Below, piece by piece: positions 8,427-17,256 of a stretch of DNA of 64,000 bases. Under the pieces are notes generated by a model. The model made no database searches. It was not told the origin of the DNA and saw only the letters and a list, made by a program, of their open reading frames with translations. This DNA comes from an uncultured Flavobacteriales bacterium (GTDB lineage Bacteria > Bacteroidota > Bacteroidia > Flavobacteriales_D > Crocinitomicaceae), in the NCBI GenBank assembly GCA_943789205.1, contig CALSTG010000001.1:858435-922434 (forward strand), written 5' to 3'. The translations under genes were made by a program, and so were the position numbers. The stretch's first letter is position 1; every line of letters starts with the position of its first letter.

Positions 8427-11057
8427 TTAATAAAAATCATCGAAAAAAGATTTGTATTGCGATAGTTTCGATGATTCTATCAGTAGCTTCAAATTTGTTT
8501 TACCAATAGAAAATATCGCATTATTTTGAAACTCTTCTAAATATTCATAACCAGCTTTAAACGTATTAATGTATTCTTGAGCGGCTTTAGAATTTTCGAA
8601 TTCCTTGACTAAGACAAATGGTTCTTTTTTAGCTGTTTTACTAATGCTTACCTGAAATCCACCTGCCTTGTGTATTTTCTTATTGAAGCCTTTTAAAGCA
8701 GATTTTAAGTCCTCAATCTCCTCATCCTCTTCCTTGTCGAGAAGAATGAAAACATAGTGCTTTTCAGAAAATGCCCTTTTGTAAATATAATCAGGCTCAA
8801 AAGATAGTATCTCATTTTCCGAATAACCATCCTTCAATATCTTTAATAAATCTTCGGCAACTTCGGCTTGAGGGGTTCCTGGTTTTTCTTCTATAACTCT
8901 AATAATTAGAGGCTCTAAGCTCGATTTATCCTCAGTAAGTTGACCCATTGCAAAGACATGTAATAGTAAATATTCGGCCCGAAATGCATTGGTCAAATCT
9001 TCATCAATAATTTTTAATGACGTATCTGCAACCTCCTGATAATTCCCTTCAAAATAACGTTGAGCTAATAAAATATATTCTTGCTCATTTAACTTCTCTG
9101 ATTCTTTTTGTTTGATATAAAAATCTGGATCTTTTAAGTATTTAGCAGCATCGGAGCCAGGGTAATTTTCAAGGATATGTGCTACATAAATTTCTTTACT
9201 TCCTGTTGATTCATTGATTTTATAAAGTTGGAAAGCTGATGATAAATCGGTGAGGTTCCGCTTATTTTTTTCTAGAACACGTTCAAATTGACGCTGTGCT
9301 AAGGCTGTTTCATTTAATATTTCTTTGTATAAAACACCACTCACATAAAGCGCTTCAAATAGCCTTAATTCTGAAGCCACAAATAGACTATCAGTTAAGG
9401 GTAGGTTTTTTCGCAAATTGTCAATAGTCAATGAATCGGTATCTGATTCCTCTGACAACAGAGAGTCTGTATTTAAAGAATCTGTTGCTTCACTAATTTC
9501 AAAGCTCATTTTTTCACTGCGTCTCCAGTGGTCTTCATTCTCTCTTGTTGTACCCCATATTTTTCTAAACTCTTCATATCCTTCTTCGCGCAGTTTTGGA
9601 TTACTAAAAACAGACTTACTGGCGCTTGCATTCGAATTAGCGTTACTCTGTTCTTGTAAAGCCAATAATTTAGCAGCTTCCCTTTCTTTACGCTCTTGTG
9701 CCTCTCGTTTCAATTGCTTTAAAGTCTCTTTTAAAAAACGTTCTCTTTCTTTTTCAGGCATTAATGCTATTCGTTCAACACTGTCTTCAAAATTAACGGT
9801 CTCAATCGCTACAACGAGATCAGACAGCTTAACTGCCTTTTCTCTCACAAGTGCCGCATTTGGATATCCTTCCGGAATAAATCGAGCACATGAGTCATAG
9901 TACTTTTGAGCAGAAACATAATTGCGGTCTGCATAACTTATGTCACCTAATTTTTCATAGGCCATTGCTTTTTGCCTTGCATTCCCATTAGAATAAAAAG
10001 CACAAGCAGTGAGATAAGAAATACCGAGCTCTTTTTCATTACGATTGAGCTCTAGATTAGCCATAGCATAGTAAATCTGATCTTTGTATTGGGCATTTTT
10101 AGCATCCTTCAGCATTCGCTTGAGATCTTTACTTAACCTTTCTCCTCCACCGCAGATTGCCCTACTCAAACGCGCATTAAATGCAATTTCAAATGGCGCT
10201 GCAGACTTTAAAGCTTTCGAAAAATGAAATGCCGCTGAATCAAGCTGGTTGTTTCGCTGATAAAGCTGCCCTAAAATAAAATTTAACCGTGTTTTTTCCT
10301 TTTGGGTTGGGCATTTAACAATTGCGGATTTGAGACCTTGTATGGCTTCAGGGTATTCTTTTCTTTTAATGGCCAAATCAGCATAAGACTTGTAAATATC
10401 AAATTGCAAGCCTTTACTTATTTCTGGTATTATGTCTTCCCCTGCAGGCTTTTTATTTGCAAAAGGGATATAGTCTTTAAATGTTTTCTGACGCTGCTCT
10501 TGAGATATTGCATTTAAATCATCTAATGTAAGTTTGGCATCGGCATAAGCCTTTTGTTCTATGTTGATTTTAGCAATCCATAATTTCGCAACATAAAATG
10601 AAGGGTCCTTTGCAAAAAGCCTTTTAACAAATTGAAAATTTCTTAGTGATTTTTCGTATTGACGCTTGTAATACAATGCTTTACCAATTGTAATCCAGTT
10701 TTCATCAATCCATTTATTATGTTCTACGTCCTTGTAGTACATGTCTTCAGTACTCGGCATACTGTGATTTTTAATCACCTCAGAGCACTTTACAACGGCA
10801 GTATCAATAGCAGGATGCATCGACTTAGCCTCCTCCTCATCTGGTAGCGGATTCACATCTAAAATGGAATAAAAATCATCTTTGTTTGAACCGTAAAAGC
10901 TACGTAAAGATTGATCCAATAATTCATTAGCATTGAAATAACCATTAAAACGAGCAGTAGTAGAGTGATACGTTCTATTGAGAAAAGCGTTATTCTCAGT
11001 TGAACATGACGAAACCAACAGAGTAAATAATAAAAAAACGTAAAATCCTGGTTTCAT
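8427..11057 (-). CDS. porW: PorW/SprE-like TPR lipoprotein of type IX secretion/gliding
   Basis: An 876-residue lipoprotein. The lipobox VSSC puts the acylated Cys at residue 18. The first part ('NRTYHSTTARFNGYFNANEL') is the hallmark opening of PorW/SprE, followed by tetratricopeptide repeats, a charged coiled segment near 430-470 (KERERFLKETLKQLKREAQERKE-like), further TPRs, and a C-terminal region with 'KHYVFILLDKE'. PorW in Porphyromonas and SprE in Flavobacterium are needed for type IX secretion and gliding, probably linking the outer-membrane translocon to PorN. The assignment rests on the opening motif, the length, TPR content and the adjacent bactofilin/atpZ pair. No other secretion gene lies in this window. 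Confidence 0.88.
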   Translation of the reverse strand: MKPGFYVFLLFTLLVSSCSTENNAFLNRTYHSTTARFNGYFNANELLDQSLRSFYGSNKDDFYSILDVNPLPDEEEAKSMHPAIDTAVVKCSEVIKNHSMPSTEDMYYKDVEHNKWIDENWITIGKALYYKRQYEKSLRNFQFVKRLFAKDPSFYVAKLWIAKINIEQKAYADAKLTLDDLNAISQEQRQKTFKDYIPFANKKPAGEDIIPEISKGLQFDIYKSYADLAIKRKEYPEAIQGLKSAIVKCPTQKEKTRLNFILGQLYQRNNQLDSAAFHFSKALKSAAPFEIAFNARLSRAICGGGERLSKDLKRMLKDAKNAQYKDQIYYAMANLELNRNEKELGISYLTACAFYSNGNARQKAMAYEKLGDISYADRNYVSAQKYYDSCARFIPEGYPNAALVREKAVKLSDLVVAIETVNFEDSVERIALMPEKERERFLKETLKQLKREAQERKEREAAKLLALQEQSNANSNASASKSVFSNPKLREEGYEEFRKIWGTTRENEDHWRRSEKMSFEISEATDSLNTDSLLSEESDTDSLTIDNLRKNLPLTDSLFVASELRLFEALYVSGVLYKEILNETALAQRQFERVLEKNKRNLTDLSSAFQLYKINESTGSKEIYVAHILENYPGSDAAKYLKDPDFYIKQKESEKLNEQEYILLAQRYFEGNYQEVADTSLKIIDEDLTNAFRAEYLLLHVFAMGQLTEDKSSLEPLIIRVIEEKPGTPQAEVAEDLLKILKDGYSENEILSFEPDYIYKRAFSEKHYVFILLDKEEDEEIEDLKSALKGFNKKIHKAGGFQVSISKTAKKEPFVLVKEFENSKAAQEYINTFKAGYEYLEEFQNNAIFSIGKTNLKLLIESSKLSQYKSFFDDFY

Positions 11058-11117
11058 GAGAGCTAATGTCTTACTATAACTTGAAATATTAAATTTTAGT
11101 ATACAATTAAAAGAATT

Positions 11118-11828
11118 CTATGCAATGTTGGTGAAAACCTGTTGAATATCGTCGTCATCCTCAATTTTATCTAACATTTTTTCTATGTCAACCAATTGCT
11201 CTTCTGAAAATTCAACAGGAGATGTAGCGTATCTTTTTAAACCCGACTTTTGAGCTTCAAGCCCCAAATCTTCAAGTCCTTTGGATATGGTCCCAAAGGC
11301 AGTGTAATCTCCATAAACGAATAAAGCTCCATCTTGAACCTCAAGCTCTTCAACCCCGGCATCGATAAGGTTAAATTCTAATTCCTCAAGATCCATTTCT
11401 TCTGTCATTTCAAGCTCAAAAACACTCTTTCTTTGAAACATAAATTCTAATGAACCGGTTGGCACAATACTTCCTCCAGCTTTATTAAAATAGGATTTAA
11501 CATTTGCCACAGTTCTAGTTGAATTATCTGTAGCACACTCCACAAATACCAAAACACCGTGTGGCCCCTTGCCCTCATAATTCATTTCAGAAAACAGATC
11601 GGTATCCTTTTGAATTGAACGCGAAATTGCTGCTTCAATATTATCCTTAGGCATATTCTCAGACTTCGCATTTTGAATTGCCGTTCTTAGCTTTGCATTT
11701 GTAGCAGGATCAATACCGCCCTCTTTGGCTGCCATAGTTATGGCCTTGCCAAGCTTTGGAAAAATTTTGGACATTTTGTCCCACCTTTTTTCCTTGGCTG
11801 CACGTCGATATTCAAAAGCTCTTCCCAT
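11118..11828 (-). CDS. yebC: YebC/PmpR-family protein
   Basis: A 236-residue YebC/TACO1-family protein. The family start is clear: [19 protein letters not shown], then [19 protein letters not shown] and the loop [16 protein letters not shown], followed by the two alpha-beta domains. Family members have been described both as DNA-binding regulators and, more recently, as ribosome-associated factors that relieve stalling at proline stretches; sequence alone does not decide. It follows engB by 44 bases and precedes porW by 60 bases. Confidence 0.94.
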   Translation of the reverse strand: MGRAFEYRRAAKEKRWDKMSKIFPKLGKAITMAAKEGGIDPATNAKLRTAIQNAKSENMPKDNIEAAISRSIQKDTDLFSEMNYEGKGPHGVLVFVECATDNSTRTVANVKSYFNKAGGSIVPTGSLEFMFQRKSVFELEMTEEMDLEELEFNLIDAGVEELEVQDGALFVYGDYTAFGTISKGLEDLGLEAQKSGLKRYATSPVEFSEEQLVDIEKMLDKIEDDDDIQQVFTNIA

Positions 11829-11872
11829 AATTTGTTTTCACAAAAATAACGAATTGCCCTTGTATCATCAAG

Positions 11873-12478
11873 TCATGCACTGTTAAAAGCCTTTAGAATA
11901 TCCTCTATATAATTAAGGACCGGTTCCCGACCAAATTTAGAAGCTGAGGAGGTGACAAAAATAGGGGGTAACTCATCCCAAAACTTCAGTAATTCTTTAC
12001 GATATGCCAAAAGGTTTTTTTGTAAAGCTGAACTAGAAAGTTTATCTGTTTTTGTAAAAACTATTGAAAAAGGAATCCCTTTACCGCCGCACCAATTCAT
12101 AAATTCAAGGTCTATTTTTTGAGGAGCTAATCGTGCATCAATTAAAACAAATGTGGTCATTAAACGCTCTCTGTGCAATAGATATTCCGTGATAAAAATC
12201 TCCCAGCTTTGTCTGCTTTTTTTAGATGCCTTCGCAAAACCGTATCCTGGCAAATCCACCAGATACCATTCATCATTAATAATAAAGTGATTAATGAGCT
12301 GAGTCTTTCCAGGTGTGGATGAGGTTTTAGCTAGCTTTTTCTTGCCCGTAAGCATGTTTATGAGGGATGACTTACCCACATTTGAACGGCCGATAAATGC
12401 AAACTCTGGTCTCCCATCCTGGGGACACTTTTTGAAAGTCGTATTCGATATTAAAAAAGATGCATCTTCAATTTTCAT
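11873..12478 (-). CDS. engB: Ribosome biogenesis GTPase EngB (YihA/YsxC)
   Basis: A 201-residue small GTPase of the EngB family, needed for 50S subunit assembly. GTP motifs are complete: G1 GRSNVGKSS (30-38), the G2 threonine in SSTPGKTQ, G3 DLPGYG, G4 TKTD and G5 SSAS. Length is normal. The gene is divergent from the MerR-type regulator at 12560. A TAAATTTG box lies only a few bases before the ATG, so the message may be almost leaderless. Confidence 0.95.
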   Translation of the reverse strand: MKIEDASFLISNTTFKKCPQDGRPEFAFIGRSNVGKSSLINMLTGKKKLAKTSSTPGKTQLINHFIINDEWYLVDLPGYGFAKASKKSRQSWEIFITEYLLHRERLMTTFVLIDARLAPQKIDLEFMNWCGGKGIPFSIVFTKTDKLSSSALQKNLLAYRKELLKFWDELPPIFVTSSASKFGREPVLNYIEDILKAFNSA

Positions 12479-12482
12479 CTGA

Positions 12483-12490
12483 CAAATTTA
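12483..12490 (-). promoter_or_regulatory. Possible engB promoter -7 box
   Basis: Minus-strand TAAATTTG matches the Bacteroidota -7 element TAnnTTTG and ends 4 bases before the engB ATG. The -33 TTG candidates are spaced 16 or 22 bases away, which is off the usual 19-21, so this is weak. Confidence 0.35.
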
Positions 12491-12559
12491 AGATATTATA
12501 TTCGCACAAGAACAATTCAGCACAAGGCTTGTTATTTATAAGTATCATAGTACATTATA

Positions 12560-13426
12560 ATGGCAGAATATAAAATTAAAGACCTCGAAAACCTTACGGG
12601 TATTAAATCTCATACGATTCGTATTTGGGAAAAAAGGTATAATATTCTGTCTCCAGACCGAACAGATACCAAAATCAGAACTTATTCCGACAACGAATTA
12701 ACACATTTACTTACCGTAAGTATGTTGAATCGTAATGGTATCAAAATTTCAAAAATAGCGCAGCTCGAGCAAGAAGACATGAACAAACTCTTGTGGGATA
12801 TTAAGGTGAATAAAGAGCCTGAGTATAGCATGGATAAATTAATTCTTGCGTTGGTATCTCTGGATGAGGAGCTCTTTAAAGGAACTATGAATGGTCTCAT
12901 CGATAAGTATGGTCTAGAAAAAACTTTTGTAAACCATCTCATTCCGTTTCTAGATAGGATTGGAATCATGTGGTTGATTGGTAGCATAAATCCTTCACAG
13001 GAACATTTTATGTCGAACTTAATTCGCCAAAAAATAATTTCTGAAATCGACAAACAACCAATTCCAAAGGAAGATAGTAAGTCCATTCTAATGTATCTAC
13101 CGGAACACGAGTGGCATGAAATTAGTCTGCTGTTTTATCAGTTTTTATTGAGGTCAAAAGGCGTTCATACTGCATATTTAGGGCAAAGTTTACCGTATCC
13201 TGCACTGCTAGAAAGTATTGAAAAATTGAAACCACATGCTATACTTTCTTCATGGCTAACGGCCGTTGACAAAAAGTTTGTCGTTAATTACTTCAAGCAA
13301 TTAAAGAAAGACCTCCCTGATATGAAAGTGTTTGCTGGAGGAGCTCAAATTAAGTCTAACAGTAAAGATTTAAAAGGTTTAATCATTGAAGTACAAGATA
13401 TTCCTGAGCTGATAGAACAACTTTAA
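12560..13426 (+). CDS. MerR-family regulator with CarH-like B12-binding domains
   Basis: A 288-residue protein. Residues 1-70 are a MerR winged helix (YKIKDLENLTGIKSHTIRIW, then EKRYNILSPDRT). Residues about 90-165 form the helical cap of B12-dependent regulators and contain the motif W138-x9-E148-H149, which in CarH packs around adenosylcobalamin. Residues about 173-288 are a B12-binding Rossmann domain with E184-W-H186 in the place of the lower axial-ligand histidine and a GGA loop at 260-262. CarH/CarA/LitR proteins are light-dependent repressors of carotenoid genes, so light or cobalamin sensing is plausible. No carotenoid gene lies in this window, and serine follows where many members have glycine (HEIS). 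It ends 3 bases before the convergent leuS stop. Confidence 0.85.
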   Translation: MAEYKIKDLENLTGIKSHTIRIWEKRYNILSPDRTDTKIRTYSDNELTHLLTVSMLNRNGIKISKIAQLEQEDMNKLLWDIKVNKEPEYSMDKLILALVSLDEELFKGTMNGLIDKYGLEKTFVNHLIPFLDRIGIMWLIGSINPSQEHFMSNLIRQKIISEIDKQPIPKEDSKSILMYLPEHEWHEISLLFYQFLLRSKGVHTAYLGQSLPYPALLESIEKLKPHAILSSWLTAVDKKFVVNYFKQLKKDLPDMKVFAGGAQIKSNSKDLKGLIIEVQDIPELIEQL

Positions 13427-13429
13427 ACG

Positions 13430-16207
13430 TTATACGACGATATTCACAATTTTTCCGGGAACAACAATAACCTTTTTTGGGGTTTTCCCATCCAACCACT
13501 TCTTTGTCAGTTCAAGAGCTTCAACCTGAGATTGCAGCTCATCCCGGCTCAATGACAATGAAAAATTTGCTTTAAATCTCATTTTTCCATTAAATGATAT
13601 TGGGTAATCAAATGAATCTTCAACGAGATGACTTTGGTCAAAAACAGGATATTTAGCTGTAAACAATGTGCCTTCTTCTTTTCCTATCTTCATCCATAGT
13701 TCTTCACAGAAATGAGGTGCATATGGAGCCAGCAAAATTAAGAACTGTTGCATTACTTCGAGATCATTACATTTCTGCTCTGTAAACTCATTAACAGCAA
13801 TCATAAAAGATGAAACACACGTATTTAATGAAAATCGATCTAAATCTTCTCGTACTTTTTTAATGGTTTTATGTAGCGTTTTTAAAGACGCTTTTTTGGG
13901 TTCTTGCTGAAACTGAAGTATGGATGACCCATCAGGACCACAATACAACCGCCAACATTTTCTTAAAAAATTATGCACGCCTGAAATACCTTTTGTATCC
14001 CAGGGTTTACTTTGTTCAATAGGACCTAAAAACATTTCATAAAGACGTAAAGTATCAGCACCATATTTCTGAATCAATTCATCTGGAGTCTGCACATTGT
14101 ATTTGGACTTAGACATTTTCTCAACCTCATCTCCACAGATATATGCCCCATCATCTTCATATATAAACGTTGCATTTCGATATTCTTTACGCCAATTCTT
14201 AAATCCATCAATATTCAAATGGTTATTTTCAACAAGCGAAATATCAACATGAATTGCTTGAACATTCTGTCCTTCGATTTTATTTTTAGAAATAAAAGTA
14301 TTCGTGTCGGGAAGCCTATAAACAAAACTACTTTTGCCAAGAATCATTCCTTGATTGATTAACTTTTTGAACGGCTCATCAAAGGAAATATAACCTTGAT
14401 CAAAGAGAAACTTCGTCCAAAAGCGCGCATACAACAAATGCCCTGTTGCATGTTCCGCACCGCCAATATATAAATCTACCTGTCCCCAATAATCAGATCG
14501 CTCCTTAGAAACAAACTCATTGAGGTTTTTAGGATCCATATATCTCAAAAAGTACCAAGAGCTTCCTGCCCAACCTGGCATTGTATTAAATTCCATACGG
14601 TCGCCTTCAAAATGATTCCACGCACTTTTATCTGCCCTAGCTAAAGGTGGCTCCCCATCTTTAGTCGGCAAATAACTATCTACTTTTGGTAGCTCTATGG
14701 GCAGTTGGGCATCATCTACCGTTTTTGGAATGTCATTTTCATAATAAACGGGAAATGGTTCGCCCCAATATCTTTGTCTCGAAAAAACAGCATCTCGCAA
14801 TCTATAATTCGTTTTACCTTTGCCTATCCCCCGTTCTTCAAGCACCGTAATTGCCTTTTTGATTCCTTCGCTAACAGTTAAATTATTTAAGAAGTCGGAT
14901 CCCTTTAACGTTCCTGTCTTTTCTGTGTGCGCACCTTCTTCGATTTCAATATCCTTAAAAATATTCTTAATCGCAATCCCAAAATGTTTGGCGAAATCAT
15001 AATCTCTTTGATCTCCACAAGGCACTGCCATTACAGCACCAGTGCCATATGAAGCAAGAACATAGTCTGCAATCCATATTTCAATCTTTTCACCACTTAA
15101 AGGATGAATGGCAAAAGCACCCGTATTTACGCCTGATATGGACTTTACATCGCTTTGTCTATCCCTTTCTGATTTTTTTGAAGCTGATTCTTGATAGCTT
15201 TTTACAGCACTGGTATTGTTCTGCGTTGTTATCTCCTTTACATATGGATGCTCGGGTGCAAGTACCATAAACGAAACACCATAAATTGTGTCAGGTCTTG
15301 TTGTAAAAACTTCTATTTTTTTATCGTGATTATCTAAAGAAAAACTTACAGAACAACCCACAGATTTTCCAATCCAATTTCGCTGCTGCTCTTTCAATGA
15401 GTCAGTCCAGTCAATTTCATTTAGACCTTGAAGCAAACGTTCGGAATAAGCTTTTATGCGCATCGACCATTGACGCATTTTTTTTTGAAGAACAGGGTGT
15501 CCTCCACGCTCAGATTTCCCATTAACTACTTCATCATTTGCAAGAACAGTTCCTAGCTCAGGGCACCAGTTCACCCAGCTTTCTGCCAGGTATGCCAGTC
15601 TATACTCTTGAAGTATTGTTTCTTTTTTTGCGTTATCAAAACCTTTCCAGTCACTTGCGCTAAAGGTTTTATCAAATTCAGTTTCAGCCTTTACATTTGC
15701 ATTTCCTGTAAGCTCAAACTGTTCAATTAGTTTTGAAATTCGTTCAGCCTGTTTTGACTCCTTATCATAATAGCAATCAAAGAGCTGTTTAAATATCCAT
15801 TGTGTCCACTTATAATACTCAGGGGAAGATGTTCTTACTTCACGTTCCCAGTCGTAACAAAATCCTAGCTGATCCAACTGGTCTCGATAACGTTCAATAT
15901 TTTTATTGGTCGTTACCGCAGGATGCTGTCCTGTTTGAATGGCATATTGCTCTGCTGGCAACCCAAACGAATCATACCCCATTGGATGCAATACATTATA
16001 GCCAAGTAGTTTTTTATAGCGTGCAATAACGTCAGATGCAATATATCCTAAAGGATGACCTACATGAAGTCCTGCTCCTGATGGATAAGGAAACATATCT
16101 AGTACATAATACTTCTCTCCGGGACTATTTTCACTAACATTGTAGCTCCCATTTGCTTTCCAAAAAGAAATCCATTTAGATTCAATCTCCCTAAAATTGT
16201 ACTCCAT
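13430..16207 (-). CDS. leuS: Leucyl-tRNA synthetase
   Basis: A 925-residue class I synthetase that charges tRNA-Leu. Visible are the HIGH-type motif within PYPSGAGLHVGHPLGY (about 40-55), the CP1 editing domain with GTGAVMAVPCGDQRDYDFAK, the SSWYFLRYMDP segment, and KMSKS in EKMSKSKYNV before the anticodon-binding domain. The C-terminus ends KKVIVVPGKIVNIVV as usual. It contains an insertion around 640-690 (SFVYRLPDTNTFISKN onward) that Bacteroidota LeuS proteins share. It is monocistronic by layout: convergent with the MerR gene on one side, and preceded by the 220-base gap that holds the sigma-54 unit. Confidence 0.97.
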   Translation of the reverse strand: MEYNFREIESKWISFWKANGSYNVSENSPGEKYYVLDMFPYPSGAGLHVGHPLGYIASDVIARYKKLLGYNVLHPMGYDSFGLPAEQYAIQTGQHPAVTTNKNIERYRDQLDQLGFCYDWEREVRTSSPEYYKWTQWIFKQLFDCYYDKESKQAERISKLIEQFELTGNANVKAETEFDKTFSASDWKGFDNAKKETILQEYRLAYLAESWVNWCPELGTVLANDEVVNGKSERGGHPVLQKKMRQWSMRIKAYSERLLQGLNEIDWTDSLKEQQRNWIGKSVGCSVSFSLDNHDKKIEVFTTRPDTIYGVSFMVLAPEHPYVKEITTQNNTSAVKSYQESASKKSERDRQSDVKSISGVNTGAFAIHPLSGEKIEIWIADYVLASYGTGAVMAVPCGDQRDYDFAKHFGIAIKNIFKDIEIEEGAHTEKTGTLKGSDFLNNLTVSEGIKKAITVLEERGIGKGKTNYRLRDAVFSRQRYWGEPFPVYYENDIPKTVDDAQLPIELPKVDSYLPTKDGEPPLARADKSAWNHFEGDRMEFNTMPGWAGSSWYFLRYMDPKNLNEFVSKERSDYWGQVDLYIGGAEHATGHLLYARFWTKFLFDQGYISFDEPFKKLINQGMILGKSSFVYRLPDTNTFISKNKIEGQNVQAIHVDISLVENNHLNIDGFKNWRKEYRNATFIYEDDGAYICGDEVEKMSKSKYNVQTPDELIQKYGADTLRLYEMFLGPIEQSKPWDTKGISGVHNFLRKCWRLYCGPDGSSILQFQQEPKKASLKTLHKTIKKVREDLDRFSLNTCVSSFMIAVNEFTEQKCNDLEVMQQFLILLAPYAPHFCEELWMKIGKEEGTLFTAKYPVFDQSHLVEDSFDYPISFNGKMRFKANFSLSLSRDELQSQVEALELTKKWLDGKTPKKVIVVPGKIVNIVV

Positions 16208-16290
16208 GCGATGTTTTTAAGTCAGTAAAGATAGTCAATGTCATTCATCTTATAAGAATACTTGAATCAAAAATACCCGTGAATGAATTT

Positions 16291-16306
16291 TGGCACAGAA
16301 ATTGCA
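16291..16306 (+). promoter_or_regulatory. Sigma-54 (RpoN) promoter
   Basis: TGGCAC, five bases (AGAAA), then TTGCA: an exact match to the -24/-12 consensus TGGCAC-N5-TTGCW with GG and GC in the correct spacing. It lies in the gap between leuS and the UbiA-like gene and points right. Transcription would start near 16317. No gene start follows on this strand; a terminator does. A chance match of these ten bases is expected about 0.1 times in a window this size on both strands. Confidence 0.6.
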
Positions 16307-16316
16307 TTAAGTGAAA

Positions 16317-16422
16317 TAAAATACAGAAATAATATTTCTTACTTTTTTAGTTTTTAACACTTACTTTTTTCATAATTCAATGTTTTTAAAACACATCAAA
16401 CCCGGATTCGTCCGGGTTTTTT
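16317..16422 (+). ncRNA. Candidate sigma-54-dependent small RNA
   Basis: The span runs from the inferred start of the sigma-54 promoter to the T-run of the intrinsic terminator at 16398-16422, about 105 nucleotides. It is A/T-rich, contains a small hairpin (AGAAAT-AAT-ATTTCT, near 16325-16339) and a GC-rich terminator stem with a UUCG loop. I see no convincing small open frame: the ATG near 16380 would be translated through the terminator. It is antisense to no gene except that its end approaches the 3' end of the UbiA-like gene at 16429. Function unknown; the call rests only on promoter plus terminator. Confidence 0.45.
16398..16422 (+). terminator. Intrinsic terminator (plus strand)
   Basis: Nine-base stem AAACCCGGA / TCCGGGTTT with loop TTCG, followed by a T run to 16422. 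The T-run is on the plus strand; in the other direction only three T follow before a G, so it would be a weaker stop for the UbiA-like gene, which ends at 16429. No annotated plus-strand gene ends here. Confidence 0.85.
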
Positions 16423-16428
16423 GTTGCT

Positions 16429-17220
16429 TTAAAATGAATGCCAAAGTAAAGATAAGCCCACAATAAAGAACCCCAAATCAATCCAAGTAAAAAAATATTG
16501 AGGATTGAACTTTTTATAGAATAAGGTGAGGGTAAAGAGATAAGAAAATCCTGTTAGCCAAATATAAGTGTTCATACTAGGAACTATTAACGAGTATAGT
16601 AAACCACTGATTACAATGATTTGTATAAGAGTCAAAGAACGTTTTATCCCTATTAATTGGGGTATTGTTCGCATGTCTTTAGGGTCATAAGTTACGTCCT
16701 TCATATCTGAAGGAATTAAAATAGCAAACAATAATAGTGCGCCTTCTATAGGGTTTATAAATGTATTGAAAATCAAATACGGTAAATAATGAAGCAAGAA
16801 AAACCAGATTACAAATACTAAGAAAATCTTCAAATAAGGGACCTCTCTTAAGTTATAGCTCCGCAGTCGATATACATATAAAAAACTTAAGATCACAGCT
16901 ACACAAGTGGGCAAATGGATGTTATTCAGATGTCCGAAATATTTCAGGTATAAAAACAACGTTGCGAATGAAGAGGTAATAGCAATAAATAGAAGTGAAC
17001 TTTTATTCTTAGAAACCCAATAAAAAATATAATCAGGTAAGTCTTTTGTTTGATATTTCCACAATCGATGAAAATTATAAATTCCCATTATTCCAAGAGA
17101 AAACATTAATGCGTAAGCCCAAGAATAAGTATTCGATTGATACAATCCATATACATAAACGAAGCAAAAAAAAGCTAGATGAAAATGAGAACGAATAGCA
17201 TATTCAATGAATGTACGCAT
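16429..17220 (-). CDS. UbiA-like multi-pass membrane protein
   Basis: A 263-residue protein with about eight or nine membrane helices. The segment IPSDMKDVTYDPKDMRTIP (about 168-186) looks like the second aspartate-rich motif of UbiA prenyltransferases. The first motif (NDxxDxxxD) is not present: the equivalent position appears to be N49-F-H51-R-L-W-K-Y, with no aspartate. It may therefore be a degenerate or differently acting member rather than a working prenyltransferase. It is 36 bases after the glycosyltransferase gene and last in a long minus-strand run. Function unknown. Confidence 0.7.
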   Translation of the reverse strand: MRTFIEYAIRSHFHLAFFCFVYVYGLYQSNTYSWAYALMFSLGIMGIYNFHRLWKYQTKDLPDYIFYWVSKNKSSLLFIAITSSFATLFLYLKYFGHLNNIHLPTCVAVILSFLYVYRLRSYNLREVPYLKIFLVFVIWFFLLHYLPYLIFNTFINPIEGALLLFAILIPSDMKDVTYDPKDMRTIPQLIGIKRSLTLIQIIVISGLLYSLIVPSMNTYIWLTGFSYLFTLTLFYKKFNPQYFFTWIDLGFFIVGLSLLWHSF

Positions 17221-17256
17221 AAAAGGAATTCATTAATTTTTAAATCAAAAGATAGG

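Noticed and set aside
9418..9900. 160-codon plus-strand open frame inside porW
   Set aside because: Antisense to a clear PorW coding frame; Ser/Leu-rich with no motif.
11460..11474. A second TGGCAC, within yebC
   Set aside because: Five bases later the sequence is TTCC, not TTGC, and it lies inside coding DNA.
16330..16390. T-rich stretch read as a possible terminator on its own
   Set aside because: No GC stem precedes it; the true stem is at 16398-16419.
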